Shown: positions 27,562 through 36,122, counted from the stretch's first letter. The stretch: DNA of 53,618 bases from Halolactibacillus halophilus (GCF_900115605.1 NZ_FOXC01000017.1:1-53618); one strand, 5' to 3'. Program-made: numbers and translations. Notes: generated from the letters alone by a model not told the origin.

Positions 27562-29493
27562 TTATTTGATGATTTTTTTATTTTTTCTTAAAACCAACCC
27601 AGTACCTAGTGCACTAAGAAGTGCAAATAACCCTAAACCAATGGTAGTTGTACTTGTTTGTTCGAACTCAATATCTTCTCCTGTTGGATTTTTCGAATCC
27701 GACTCACCTTTTACATCTGTCGAATTCTCGGAATCTGTTGATTCCTCCCCTGTTGGATTTTTTGAATCCGACTCACCTTTTATATCTGTGGAATTCTCTG
27801 GATCTGTTGGATCCTCTGAATCTTCTGAGTCATCTGTTGGTCCATTTGGATCTTCTGGATCTTCTGGATCTGCCGGATTTGTTGGTTCATCGGGATCTTC
27901 CGGATCTGTCGGGTCTGTTGGTTCATTTGGATCTTCCGGATCTGTCGGGTCTGTTGGTTCATTTGGATCTGCCGGATCTGCCGGATCTGTTGGTTCATTT
28001 GGATCTTCCGGATCTGCCGGATCTGTTGGTTCATTTGGATCTTCCGGATCTGTCGGATCTGTTGGTTCATTTGGATCTTCCGGATCTGCCGGATCTGTTG
28101 GTTCATTTGGATCTTCCGGATCTGCCGGATCTGTTGGTTCATTTGGATCTTCCGGATCTGCCGGATCTGTTGGTTCATTTGGATCTTCCGGATCTGCCGG
28201 ATCTGTTGGTTCATTTGGATCTTCCGGATCTGCCGGATCTGTCGGTTCATTTGGATCTTCCGGATCTGCCGGATCTGTTGGTTCATTTGGATCTTCCGGA
28301 TCTGCCGGATCTGTTGGTTCATTTGGATCTTCCGGATCTGTCGGATCTGTTGGTTCATTTGGATCTTCCGGATCTGCCGGATCTGTTGGTTCATTTGGAT
28401 CTTCCGGATCTGTCAAGTACGTTTGATTTGTTTTCACATAATCATCTCTATGCGACTCAGCATTTACTACGATTTTTTCACCAATAGCAGTTCCATTTAT
28501 ATTACTATTTAAATTGATTGTAGCACCAGGTGCGATAATACTTCCCGTTACTGCTCCTGTATTTTTTATTGTTCCTCGATATACATTATCATTCTCAGAT
28601 GAATCATAAATATTCCAAACGACATTTGCATTAGACCAAACAGTAACTTCTCCAGTACTTACCTTAGTACCATCTGTATAACTTGCGACTGAATTTGGAA
28701 TAGAAAGCTCATTTTTATCTTTCATATCAACATTAATTATCAATGTTGAAGGGTTTTCCTTATCAAAACCTTTAATATGAATTGACCTTGTAAAATTAAA
28801 ATCGTCCTTTTTAACATTGTATACACTAAATTCATCACTTTTTTCCACAATGATTGCTTGGTTATTTTGATCTTCATTACTTACGTCAGTTGCGTTGTTT
28901 TCTAATTTCGATAGCTTTTCTGATAATGTTTTTACTTCTTGTTTTACTTCATCAAAATCAATAAATTCAATCTCAGTATCTTGCCATAAGCTATTCGGGC
29001 TATTTGTTTTGCTGGGATTATCTACCTTATTTTCATTAACGGACCAATAATTTCCATTATCGACCGAACCAATTTCGGTGTCTTTTCCAACAACTAATAC
29101 AGAATCGTGAGCTGTAGTATTATTTAGTGTTCCGCCACCTTTTATATATTTAAGATAGCTCACTTCTGTTAACTCTTCAGTTCCAAAATTACCACCATTA
29201 TTGAAATAATTCGCTAAAATATTCCCATGTATGTGCGCTTTTTTTTCAACTGTGTCTAGACCAACTAAATGAAATCCACCAGCGATTCCAAATAAATGTT
29301 CTTTGTAAAATTCTGTGTTTTTATAAGTGTTTGTTTCATCAACTAATATAACACCGTTCTCATCTTTTTCTTGATCATTTTCACCTTGAGCATTCACATG
29401 AATAGATAAGGGTGGTAAAAATAGTTGGATAATCATTATAAACGTCGCAATTATTAATGGTTTATATTTCCACTTACTCTGTAATTTCTTCAT
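27562..29493 (-). CDS. Choice-of-anchor A surface protein with Asp-Pro repeats and degenerate sorting signal
   Basis: Wall-associated protein of 643 residues. Signal peptide (LIIATFIMIIQLFLPPLSIHVNAQ); choice-of-anchor A / collagen-adhesin-like domain at about 55-365 (LFGIAGGFHLVGLD, HIHGNILANYF, GSIIAPGATINLNSNINGTAIG); about 15 copies of the 12-residue unit EPTDPADPEDPN (about 370-550); a Ser/Asp-rich region with two copies of a GESDSKNPTGE segment; then membrane span GLGLFALLSALGTGLVL and basic tail RKNKKIIK. Where LPXTG should stand, 34 residues from the end, the sequence reads FEQTS. AAAGGAGAAA precedes the ATG. Role is probably adhesion or biofilm; the ligand is unknown. Confidence 0.88.
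   Translation of the reverse strand: MKKLQSKWKYKPLIIATFIMIIQLFLPPLSIHVNAQGENDQEKDENGVILVDETNTYKNTEFYKEHLFGIAGGFHLVGLDTVEKKAHIHGNILANYFNNGGNFGTEELTEVSYLKYIKGGGTLNNTTAHDSVLVVGKDTEIGSVDNGNYWSVNENKVDNPSKTNSPNSLWQDTEIEFIDFDEVKQEVKTLSEKLSKLENNATDVSNEDQNNQAIIVEKSDEFSVYNVKKDDFNFTRSIHIKGFDKENPSTLIINVDMKDKNELSIPNSVASYTDGTKVSTGEVTVWSNANVVWNIYDSSENDNVYRGTIKNTGAVTGSIIAPGATINLNSNINGTAIGEKIVVNAESHRDDYVKTNQTYLTDPEDPNEPTDPADPEDPNEPTDPTDPEDPNEPTDPADPEDPNEPTDPADPEDPNEPTDPADPEDPNEPTDPADPEDPNEPTDPADPEDPNEPTDPADPEDPNEPTDPADPEDPNEPTDPTDPEDPNEPTDPADPEDPNEPTDPADPADPNEPTDPTDPEDPNEPTDPTDPEDPDEPTNPADPEDPEDPNGPTDDSEDSEDPTDPENSTDIKGESDSKNPTGEESTDSENSTDVKGESDSKNPTGEDIEFEQTSTTTIGLGLFALLSALGTGLVLRKNKKIIK
27880..28420 (-). 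repeat. 36-bp tandem coding repeat, about 15 copies
   Basis: A 36-bp unit encoding EPTDPADPEDPN recurs about 15 times head to tail with few differences, mostly an Ala/Thr swap in one codon; the units nearest the C-terminal end of the protein are more diverged. The near identity implies recent expansion or homogenisation and makes copy number prone to change and to assembly collapse. It also creates long artificial open frames on the opposite strand. Confidence 0.95.
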
Positions 29494-30579
29494 TAATTTT
29501 CTCCTTTATATTACATAATTAATTTTTCGGATACTAAAATTAACATAGCCATTAATCATTCACGAGTAATAGATACTGTGTTAAAAATATGGATGCTATA
29601 ATTTTAGAGTATCTTGTTATCTGGATAACTTCTTTTAAAGCAGCGTTTGAAAAAGTTGATACAACTAATTCTATTCAATTTTCACAATCTAAAAATGCTA
29701 GCTTTCTTGATTAAGTCTGGTAGCATTGATTAGTTAAATACACATATTTTGATGGATTCTTATTTTACAACGTCACCTTCATCGTGACCAGCGCGTGCAT
29801 TTAAAAGAAATCTATACGTCAGTCGCACAAACTGTAAGCTTAGCGATTAAGAAATCATTCACGTTTACAGCTTGCGTTGGGGTATAGTAAAGTAACGAAA
29901 TCAATACTGAAACTTCAGAAGATATTTCAAAATCGCTCATATAATAAGTCAATCAATTATAAAACCATTGTATATATCACCCTTTCACGGCAAAACCTCT
30001 GTCATAATACTGATCGAACACTAGTTTTTTGAGTGAAGAAAATAACAATGGTTTGAAATCTTACCTAGTTACATCAAAGCATATCTTCTAAATTTGAGGT
30101 GATAAAGTTTAGTAAGAATAAAATCGTACTATCATTTTTTTACTCTTAGTAGATATACTATTCGTTTGATTATAAATATAGAATTATTTAAGATGTAAAA
30201 AAATACATTGATCCGGACAAATCCCCGTTTTATCCACACGATACAAACACATTTTAATGTGGCTTCTTTTCCACATATCTCCGACCATCATTTAGTCTAA
30301 AGAATCGTTTTAAACATTTTCTAAAAACCAATCAATCAATCATTAATAAACGTAGGCATAAACATCTGCAAAATTTTAAAAAATTAACATTAGCTAATGT
30401 ACTAATGTTAAAGATTTAGTTATGAATTATTTGTTTTGATAAAAAATTTCAAGTGAGATAAAGATTGCTCATTAGAATAATGTAACTGCTAAAATAAAGT
30501 ATACAGATATCGCCTGATAAAAATGAACACTTTTTACACCAAATAAGGATCTCATCCATTATGATAGATATATTAATGG
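29494..30579. other. Gene-poor AT-rich region, 1.1 kb
   Basis: No gene of normal size. One open stretch near 29766-29888 (+) encodes about 40 residues (QRHLHRDQRVHLKEIYTSVA and onward) in a composition unlike the AT-rich surroundings; it may be a remnant of a mobile-element gene, but I cannot name it. The rest carries stop codons in all frames and no clear promoter, repeat or RNA. Confidence 0.5.
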
Positions 30580-31861
30580 ATGGGAGGAAAAGGTGTGAAA
30601 ATATATATGATTTTACAAGTACATCAACTGCATAAACAAGGATTTAGCGTATCAGCTATTTCTAGAAAGTGTGACATTAGTCGAACAACGGTCTATAAAT
30701 ACTCGGCTATGGATATGGAAAAGTCTTTTGAATGGGTGGGGCAATTAAAGACACGTAGAAGAAAGCTAGATCCTTTCAAAGCGCGTATTCTTAGTTGGCT
30801 AAAAGAGCATCCGGATTTATCCGCAGCACAAATATCAGATTGGCTAGAAGAACAATGTCAGTTTAGTGACGTTGGGGAAATTACGGTGAGAACATATGTG
30901 AAGGAATTACGAGAGTTGTATGTGATACCGAAAGTCATGTCTTCTCGTTCGTATAAGGCGCTTGAAGACTCACCCATGGGGCAACAAATACAAGTAGATT
31001 TTGGTGAACTGAAAGTTAAGAAAACAGAAGGAAAGAAAGTGAAGTTGTATGCCATTGTATTTATCCTTTCAAACTCCCGGTTTAAATACGTTGAATGGCT
31101 CGATCGGCCTTTCACAACACAAGATATCATCCGTACACATGAGCATGCGTTTGAATTCTTTGGTGGTCGAACGGAGGAAATCGTTTATGATCAGGATCGC
31201 TTGATGACCGTGAGTGAAAATAACGGTGATATTATTCTCACGCAAGCCTTTCAATCCTATCGTGATCAACGCGGGTTTAACTTTTATCTCTGCCGTGCGG
31301 CAGATCCAGAATCAAAAGGCAAGGTTGAAAATGCGGTGAAGTTTGTCAAAGGACATTTTGCGAAGAATCGAAGATTCCACAATATTGATGCGTGGAATGA
31401 AAGTTGTTTGAAATGGCTAGCGCGTTACGGCAATAAAAAAACACATGAGACAACAAAAAAGAGACCTGTAGAAGTGTTCGCCCAGGAAAAGCACCACTTA
31501 ATACATGTCTCTCACCAACTCTCTTTCGAGAGTCAACATAGGAACATTATAACAAGAACTGTTCATAAGGACAATATAATTAAATACCAATCGAATCGTT
31601 ACTCGGTGCCATTACACAACTATCAATCAGGGAAAGAGACGAAGGTCAGTGTGCGTATTGAAAACGACCAGTTGATCATAGAATCGCTATCTGGAAGTGA
31701 ACAACTTGCCGTACATCCGTTATGTCATGATAAAGGGCAATTAATAAAAAATTCCGATCATCAGCGTGATCGACAAAAGTCTATCGATCAGTATAAAGAA
31801 ACAGTGAAGAAAGCTTTCAAAGAGACGAGGGTTGTCGATCTATTTTTAGATCAGCTATCAG
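30515..31861 (+). mobile_element. Partial IS21-family insertion sequence
   Basis: Transposase gene of the IstA type without the IstB ATPase gene that normally follows. The right end is missing: IstA homology stops close to the EamA terminator. I could not identify terminal inverted repeats, so both limits are approximate. Confidence 0.7.
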
Positions 31862-32139
31862 AAAAAGCCTTAAAATCAGTGGATATACTGATTTTAAGGC
31901 TCTCTACTTTTTTATGTTTAAATGATTACTTTTTATTTACGATAATAATACCAAACGCCACCATCACAAAAGCAACTACAAGCATCCACGTGAGTGCTTC
32001 ACCCGGAATAAACACAGCCGATAACAACACACCGGATACTGGGGTAATAAACTTATACATACTAATGCGTCCGGCTTGGTGGTATTTTAGTAGTGAATAC
32101 CACAAGGCAAATGCCGTCGCCGATAAGAACGCTGAATAA
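30595..32139 (+). CDS. istA: IS21-family transposase (IstA), 3'-truncated
   Basis: Residues 1 to about 420 are IstA-like: helix-turn-helix (GFSVSAISRKCDISRTTVYKY), DDE integrase core with Asp in QVDFGEL, Asp in VYDQDR and Glu in ESKGKVENAVKFVKG, then a beta-barrel C-terminal part (HKDNIIKYQSNRYSVPLHNY). Homology ends near LFLDQLSE (about 31860). The frame then runs on by chance through the EamA terminator and antisense to the EamA gene until 32139, so the last ~90 residues are not transposase. GGGAGG at 30582-30587 points to the GTG at 30595 rather than the ATG at 30580. With istB absent, autonomous transposition is unlikely. Confidence 0.8.
   Translation: MKIYMILQVHQLHKQGFSVSAISRKCDISRTTVYKYSAMDMEKSFEWVGQLKTRRRKLDPFKARILSWLKEHPDLSAAQISDWLEEQCQFSDVGEITVRTYVKELRELYVIPKVMSSRSYKALEDSPMGQQIQVDFGELKVKKTEGKKVKLYAIVFILSNSRFKYVEWLDRPFTTQDIIRTHEHAFEFFGGRTEEIVYDQDRLMTVSENNGDIILTQAFQSYRDQRGFNFYLCRAADPESKGKVENAVKFVKGHFAKNRRFHNIDAWNESCLKWLARYGNKKTHETTKKRPVEVFAQEKHHLIHVSHQLSFESQHRNIITRTVHKDNIIKYQSNRYSVPLHNYQSGKETKVSVRIENDQLIIESLSGSEQLAVHPLCHDKGQLIKNSDHQRDRQKSIDQYKETVKKAFKETRVVDLFLDQLSEKALKSVDILILRLSTFLCLNDYFLFTIIIPNATITKATTSIHVSASPGINTADNNTPDTGVINLYILMRPAWWYFSSEYHKANAVADKNAE
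31862..31901 (-). terminator. Terminator of the EamA transporter gene
   Basis: A 15-bp perfect stem (AGCCTTAAAATCAGT / ACTGATTTTAAGGCT) with a 6-base loop and TTTTT on the minus strand, 24 bp beyond the EamA stop. It also works as the point where the IS21 homology ends. Confidence 0.88.
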
Positions 32140-32834
32140 AGTAATAGTCCAGCTCCGAGTGCATTAAACTGAATCGCACCTGCTTCTAGTTGCGGAAACC
32201 CAATGAGTAACAGGGCTACTGCGCCGAGCGTGAGCTGCCAACCCGTAATCGCAAACGGATGAATCCCAGTCGCTAATTCTTTGGCCATAATGGTCGCAAT
32301 TGCACTGGTTACACCAGCCATCAACATAAACCCTTCTCCGTCCCACTGGAAGCTTAAGGTCAGTGATTGACCCCAATTCGCTAAGATAATCCCACTAAAG
32401 CCGGCGAGTATCCCAATCACTTTTTGTTTACTTAAACGATCATCTTTGTAGTAAAAATGGGCTGCAAGAATTGTAAAGAAGATCCCACCAGAAGATAAAA
32501 TTGCTCCTTGCATTCCTGTTACTCGCGCCAGACCATTATAAAAGAAATAGTACTGAAAAGCCGTTTGAATCACACCGAGTACAAGTAAAATTCCGAATTG
32601 TTTCTTCGTTATTTTAATTGCTGAGCGGTTCATAAAGAATAAAAAGATGAGTACCAATAGTCCGGCGAGAAAAAACCTTAAACCCGCAAACACCATTTTA
32701 GCGATAACATCGTCAGCTGACATTTGTAGTTCATCATAACTCACTTTGAGGACTGGAAAAGCACTGCCCCATAATACCGAACAAAGAATAGCCACAGAAA
32801 TAGCTATACTCGGTTTCATTAATAATTTTTTCAC
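31926..32834 (-). CDS. EamA/DMT superfamily transporter
   Basis: Membrane protein of 302 residues with ten predicted spans arranged as two EamA repeats, the drug/metabolite transporter pattern. The first repeat starts ISVAILCSVLWGSAFPVLK; ILSSGGIFFTILAAHFYYKDDRL joins the halves; the second repeat has MLMAGVTSAIATIMAKEL and ends TPVSGVLLSAVFIPGEALTW. Such proteins export amino acids, metabolites or drugs; the substrate is not deducible. It is preceded by GGGAGAGAG and followed by its own terminator, so it is monocistronic. Confidence 0.92.
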   Translation of the reverse strand: MKKLLMKPSIAISVAILCSVLWGSAFPVLKVSYDELQMSADDVIAKMVFAGLRFFLAGLLVLIFLFFMNRSAIKITKKQFGILLVLGVIQTAFQYYFFYNGLARVTGMQGAILSSGGIFFTILAAHFYYKDDRLSKQKVIGILAGFSGIILANWGQSLTLSFQWDGEGFMLMAGVTSAIATIMAKELATGIHPFAITGWQLTLGAVALLLIGFPQLEAGAIQFNALGAGLLLYSAFLSATAFALWYSLLKYHQAGRISMYKFITPVSGVLLSAVFIPGEALTWMLVVAFVMVAFGIIIVNKK

Positions 32835-32976
32835 TTGTCTCTCTCCCTTATCGTTCTAACACTATCATATGAGCAAGTGTCTGCTCCGTTATTGTATAAA
32901 CACACAAGGGTAAGCATACCAAATTTAGCCGCGTGAAGAAAGAAAATTGCTTATAAAAGAAACCTTAAACGGGCGC

Positions 32977-34008
32977 TCAATCTAACAATTGTTGTCTCAT
33001 GTCTTTATTTTTATCCGTGAATGCTGTGTGATGTGAGGATACCATTGCTCGCGCATTAGCGTCAGGGTCTAGAAACGTTTTTGCTTGGTTTACCGCATTC
33101 GCAGCATCTTGGAAACACCCAAGAATGAGGTTGACCTTCCCATCGTAACTGATAATGTCACCAGCTCCGAAAATACCCGGAACCGAGGTCTCACTATGAC
33201 TATTCCCTTTGATGAAAAACTCACCCACACGCTCAAGCGGTAACTTTGTCTCTTCTAATAGACTCGCATCTTTCTCATAGCCATGATTCACGACCACATC
33301 ATCAACTTGTTTTATGACTTTCTCCTTCGTTTGACAATGAGTCAGTTCGACCGCTGTAATCTGATTACCTTCTGCAACTAAGCGGGTAATTTCAGTGTCA
33401 GGGTAGTAAGAAACCGAGCTATTTAAAAGTTGTTTCACCGGTTGTTCATGACCTTTCAATTCTGATTTCCGGTATGTCAACATCACTTTTTTTGCAATTG
33501 GCTCAAGTAAGTTCGCCCAATCAATCGCCGCGTTGCCACCACCAGAAATAACGACCGTGCGGTCTTTAAAGTAGCTAAGCGAGGTAAGAGTATAATGAAT
33601 ATTGTCAATCTCTAAACGATTGGCACCATCAATATCTAGTGTTTTTGGCTTTAAAATTCCTCCACCCACTGCTACAATAACAGTTTTGCTGAAGTGCTTT
33701 TCACCATCTTGATTAATCAATTGAAACATACCATCCAACTTCTCAATAGACGTGATTTTCTCATTTAAAACAACTGTCGGATCAAATGTTAACGCTTGTG
33801 TCGTGAGTTGTTCAATGAGTGCTTGGCCGGTAAGGGGGCCCAGTCCTCCGACATCCCAAATGATTTTTTCCGGGTAAACATGTAGCTTCCCACCAAGTGC
33901 TTGTTCAGCATCAATGATTTTTGTTTTCATGTGGCGTAAACCACTATAAAAGGCTGAATAGAGACCTGCTGGTCCGCCCCCAATTATCGTTACATCAAAA
34001 AGTTCCAT
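32977..34008 (-). CDS. Ferredoxin/flavodoxin-NADP+ reductase, thioredoxin-reductase-like (YumC type)
   Basis: Flavoprotein of 343 residues resembling B. subtilis YumC. FAD-binding GGGPAGLYSAFYSGLRHMK at the N terminus, the NADPH-binding VISGGGNAAIDWA in the middle and the C-terminal FAD motif GIFGAGDIISYDGK are present. The CxxC redox pair of true thioredoxin reductases is absent, which identifies the FNR branch. It passes electrons from NADPH to ferredoxin or flavodoxin, or in iron context to ferric-siderophore reduction. A consensus promoter and a perfect Fur box lie upstream (34092-34135), and it is divergent from a siderophore importer, so it is probably an iron-starvation gene. Confidence 0.92.
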   Translation of the reverse strand: MELFDVTIIGGGPAGLYSAFYSGLRHMKTKIIDAEQALGGKLHVYPEKIIWDVGGLGPLTGQALIEQLTTQALTFDPTVVLNEKITSIEKLDGMFQLINQDGEKHFSKTVIVAVGGGILKPKTLDIDGANRLEIDNIHYTLTSLSYFKDRTVVISGGGNAAIDWANLLEPIAKKVMLTYRKSELKGHEQPVKQLLNSSVSYYPDTEITRLVAEGNQITAVELTHCQTKEKVIKQVDDVVVNHGYEKDASLLEETKLPLERVGEFFIKGNSHSETSVPGIFGAGDIISYDGKVNLILGCFQDAANAVNQAKTFLDPDANARAMVSSHHTAFTDKNKDMRQQLLD

Positions 34009-34091
34009 CTTATCATTTCTCCTCCCTTTTAACGGTCTACTTGTTGATTATTACCTATACTATCTTTAACACTTCTCGCTCTATATCTAAT

Positions 34092-34106
34092 TGATAATTA
34101 TTATCA
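34092..34106. promoter_or_regulatory. Fur box of the reductase gene
   Basis: TGATAATTATTATCA is a perfect 7-1-7 Fur site; the symmetry continues outward so that 34088-34110 form an 11-1-11 palindrome. It lies immediately downstream of the -10 box of the minus-strand promoter, so bound Fur would block initiation. Confidence 0.92.
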
Positions 34107-34135
34107 ATTATAATAGAATGCCTTTGAATTCTCAA
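34107..34135 (-). promoter_or_regulatory. Promoter of the reductase gene
   Basis: On the minus strand TTGAGA (34135-34130), 17-bp spacer, TATAAT (34112-34107), followed at once by the Fur box. Confidence 0.8.
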
Positions 34136-34204
34136 TCCTTTTTTGATTATTTCTATATTTTCTCACTTTTATCACAGAAATGTGTGAAAAGCAGCCAAAC
34201 TGTA

Positions 34205-34233
34205 TTGACACAAGCCTGAATTCTCGCTATAGT
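34205..34233 (+). promoter_or_regulatory. Promoter of the siderophore importer operon
   Basis: TTGACA (34205-34210), 17-bp spacer, TATAGT (34228-34233). The Fur box at 34252-34266 covers roughly +12 to +27 of the predicted transcript. Confidence 0.85.
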
Positions 34234-34251
34234 AGTAACCACAAATGAAAT

Positions 34252-34266
34252 TGAGAATCACTCTCA
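34252..34266. promoter_or_regulatory. Fur box of the siderophore importer operon
   Basis: TGAGAATCACTCTCA is a 7-1-7 inverted repeat with one mismatch, a common form of Fur site. It lies between the promoter and the ribosome binding site GGAGG at 34271-34275, which shows that the ATG at 34245 is not the start. Confidence 0.85.
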
Positions 34267-34283
34267 TTACGGAGGTAATAACT

Positions 34284-35078
34284 ATGGCTCGCCTCTATAC
34301 CGATCAACTCGCTGTTGGTTACGGCGCTTCTCCTATCGTGAAAGACTTAACACTTACCATTCCTGACAAACAAGTAACCACTATTATCGGTGCCAATGGC
34401 TCAGGTAAATCGACATTACTTAAAGCAATGACACGGCTGATTCCTTATACGTCTGGCCATGTATGTTTAGATGGTCAAGCGATCCAAACGGAACCGACCA
34501 AAAAACTCGCGCAAAAAATGGCGATTTTACCCCAAGCACCTGAGGGGTCTGAAGGTTTAACTGTCTATGAACTCGTCTCCTACGGACGCTTTCCCTATCA
34601 GTCCGCACTTGGTCGCTTAAGTCCGCATGACTATGACGTCGTTAACTGGGCGCTAGATGTGACGCAAGTTTCGGCATTTAAAGACCGTGCCATTGATTCA
34701 CTCTCAGGCGGACAACGTCAACGGGTATGGATTGCGATGGCATTAGCGCAAGAAACGGATATTATCTTTTTAGATGAACCAACAACATATCTTGATATGG
34801 CGCATCAGCTCGAAGTCTTAACCTTACTTGAAAAACTCAATCAAGAAGAGGGGCGCACGATTATTATGGTATTACATGATATTAATCAAGCTGCGCGTTT
34901 TTCTGATTATATTGTCGCTTTAAAGGATGGTGTGATTACAAAAACAGGTACCCCAGAAGATATCCTCACCAAAGACGTATTAAAAGCAGTCTTTCACATT
35001 GACGCCGTCATTGGTAAAGATCCAACAAATAATAAGCCGATGTGCTTAACCTATAACTTACTAAAAGGAGATAACTAA
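34284..35078 (+). CDS. Iron-siderophore ABC transporter ATPase (FecE/FhuC type)
   Basis: ATPase of about 264 residues for ferric-siderophore uptake. Walker A IGANGSGKST, signature LSGGQRQRVWIAMAL, Walker B IIFLDEPTTYLDM and the family-typical HQLEVLTLLEKLN are all present; IDAVIGKDPTNNKPMC near the C terminus is usual for FecE/FhuC relatives. The frame is open from an ATG at 34245, but that lies before the Fur box; the ATG at 34284 has GGAGG 9 bp upstream. First gene of a four-gene operon (ATPase, binding protein, two permeases), an unusual order because the binding protein or permeases often come first. Confidence 0.93.
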   Translation: MARLYTDQLAVGYGASPIVKDLTLTIPDKQVTTIIGANGSGKSTLLKAMTRLIPYTSGHVCLDGQAIQTEPTKKLAQKMAILPQAPEGSEGLTVYELVSYGRFPYQSALGRLSPHDYDVVNWALDVTQVSAFKDRAIDSLSGGQRQRVWIAMALAQETDIIFLDEPTTYLDMAHQLEVLTLLEKLNQEEGRTIIMVLHDINQAARFSDYIVALKDGVITKTGTPEDILTKDVLKAVFHIDAVIGKDPTNNKPMCLTYNLLKGDN

Positions 35079-35080
35079 AT

Positions 35081-36016
35081 ATGAAAAAACTGTTAACTAT
35101 TTTTGTTTTTTTCTCAGCACTTATTTTGTTTGCTGGATGTAACACAGCTGAGGAGACTAACTCAGACGATCAAACGAACGCAGATATGGCTGAGGATACA
35201 AACGAAACATTCACCTATGAATCAGAAACAGGTCCCGTTGATGTACCTACAAACCCTGAACGGGTCGTTGTTTTAGCCGGCTACACAGGGGACCTGATAA
35301 AACTAGAGGTCAATATCGTCGGTGTCGACACATGGTCTAAAAATAACCCCACATTCGCAGATGAATTAGCTGACGTTGCGCTCGTATCAGAAGACAATCT
35401 AGAAAGTGTTATTGCCTTAAACCCAGATTTAATTATTGCACTCTCGACTGTAAAGAATGTCGAGCAATTAAAAGACATTGCGCCTACGGTGACGTATACT
35501 TGGGGGAAACTCAATTATTTAGATCAACATATTGAAATTGGTAAATTATTAAATAAAGAAGCAGAAGCAACAGCTTGGGTTGAAGATTTCAAATCACGCG
35601 CAACAGCGCTCGGGGAAGAAATCAAAATGACGATTGGCGAAGATACCACCGTCTCAGTGATTGAATCTTTTGGAAAAGACTTATACGTCTTCGGAAACAA
35701 CTGGGGGCGTGGGACCGAAATTTTATACCAAACAATGGCGTTGAAGATGCCTGAAAAAGTAAAACAAGATGCGCTTGAATCCGGTTATTTTACCTTATCA
35801 CAAGAAGTTTTACCCGATTATGCAGGGGATTATCTTGTCTTAAGTAAATACCAAGAAGCAGATACAGCTTTTGAAGAAACAGACACTTTTAAAAATATTC
35901 CTGCTGTACAAAATGGCAACGTCATTGAGATGCAAGGGGAAGGGGCGTCATTTACTGACCCAATTACGTTAGAAAAACAACTCGTCTTCTTTAAAGAAGC
36001 CTTCCTCGGCGAATAA
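35081..36016 (+). CDS. Iron-siderophore binding lipoprotein (FecB/YfmC type)
   Basis: Lipoprotein of 311 residues: signal peptide with lipobox FAGC, acidic linker, then a periplasmic-binding fold of the cluster with a rigid helix linking two lobes (PERVVVLAGYTGDLIKLEVNIVGV, NPDLIIALSTVKNVEQLKDIAPTV, ...VSVIESFGKDLYVFGNN). It captures a ferric siderophore outside the membrane. The precise ligand (hydroxamate, citrate or other) is not evident. It starts 2 bp after the ATPase stop. A hairpin follows before the permeases, which would favour higher levels of this subunit. Confidence 0.92.
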   Translation: MKKLLTIFVFFSALILFAGCNTAEETNSDDQTNADMAEDTNETFTYESETGPVDVPTNPERVVVLAGYTGDLIKLEVNIVGVDTWSKNNPTFADELADVALVSEDNLESVIALNPDLIIALSTVKNVEQLKDIAPTVTYTWGKLNYLDQHIEIGKLLNKEAEATAWVEDFKSRATALGEEIKMTIGEDTTVSVIESFGKDLYVFGNNWGRGTEILYQTMALKMPEKVKQDALESGYFTLSQEVLPDYAGDYLVLSKYQEADTAFEETDTFKNIPAVQNGNVIEMQGEGASFTDPITLEKQLVFFKEAFLGE

Positions 36017-36064
36017 CAAACCCGCGCATTGCTTAATCAAAGTGGCTTATATAATTTGATACGC

Positions 36065-36105
36065 TAACAAGGGAGTGCAATAATCGCCTCCCTTGTTAAA
36101 CTTTT
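36065..36105 (+). terminator. Attenuator-like hairpin within the siderophore operon
   Basis: TAACAAGGGAG / CTCCCTTGTTA, an 11-bp perfect stem with a 12-base loop and a short T tract (CTTTT), between binding-protein and permease genes. Probably partial termination or 3' end protection. Confidence 0.65.
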
Positions 36106-36122
36106 AGAAAGAGTTGATCCTG

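Noticed and set aside
27880-28420. CRISPR-like array because of the regular 36-bp period
   Set aside because: The units are directly adjacent with no unique spacers, they encode a protein repeat in frame, and no cas genes are present.
27515-28487. Long open frames on the plus strand (303 and 279 codons) and an additional minus-strand frame across the repeat
   Set aside because: They are produced by the 36-bp repeat lacking stops in several frames. The translations are low-complexity (Gly-Ser or Leu-Pro-Asp) with no ribosome sites or homology.
32140-32376. Extension of the transposase frame or other frames within the EamA region
   Set aside because: They are antisense or out-of-frame shadows of the clear DMT transporter.
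34245-34283. ATG at 34245 as the start of the siderophore ATPase
   Set aside because: It would place the Fur box inside the gene and lacks a ribosome site, while GGAGG fits ATG 34284.
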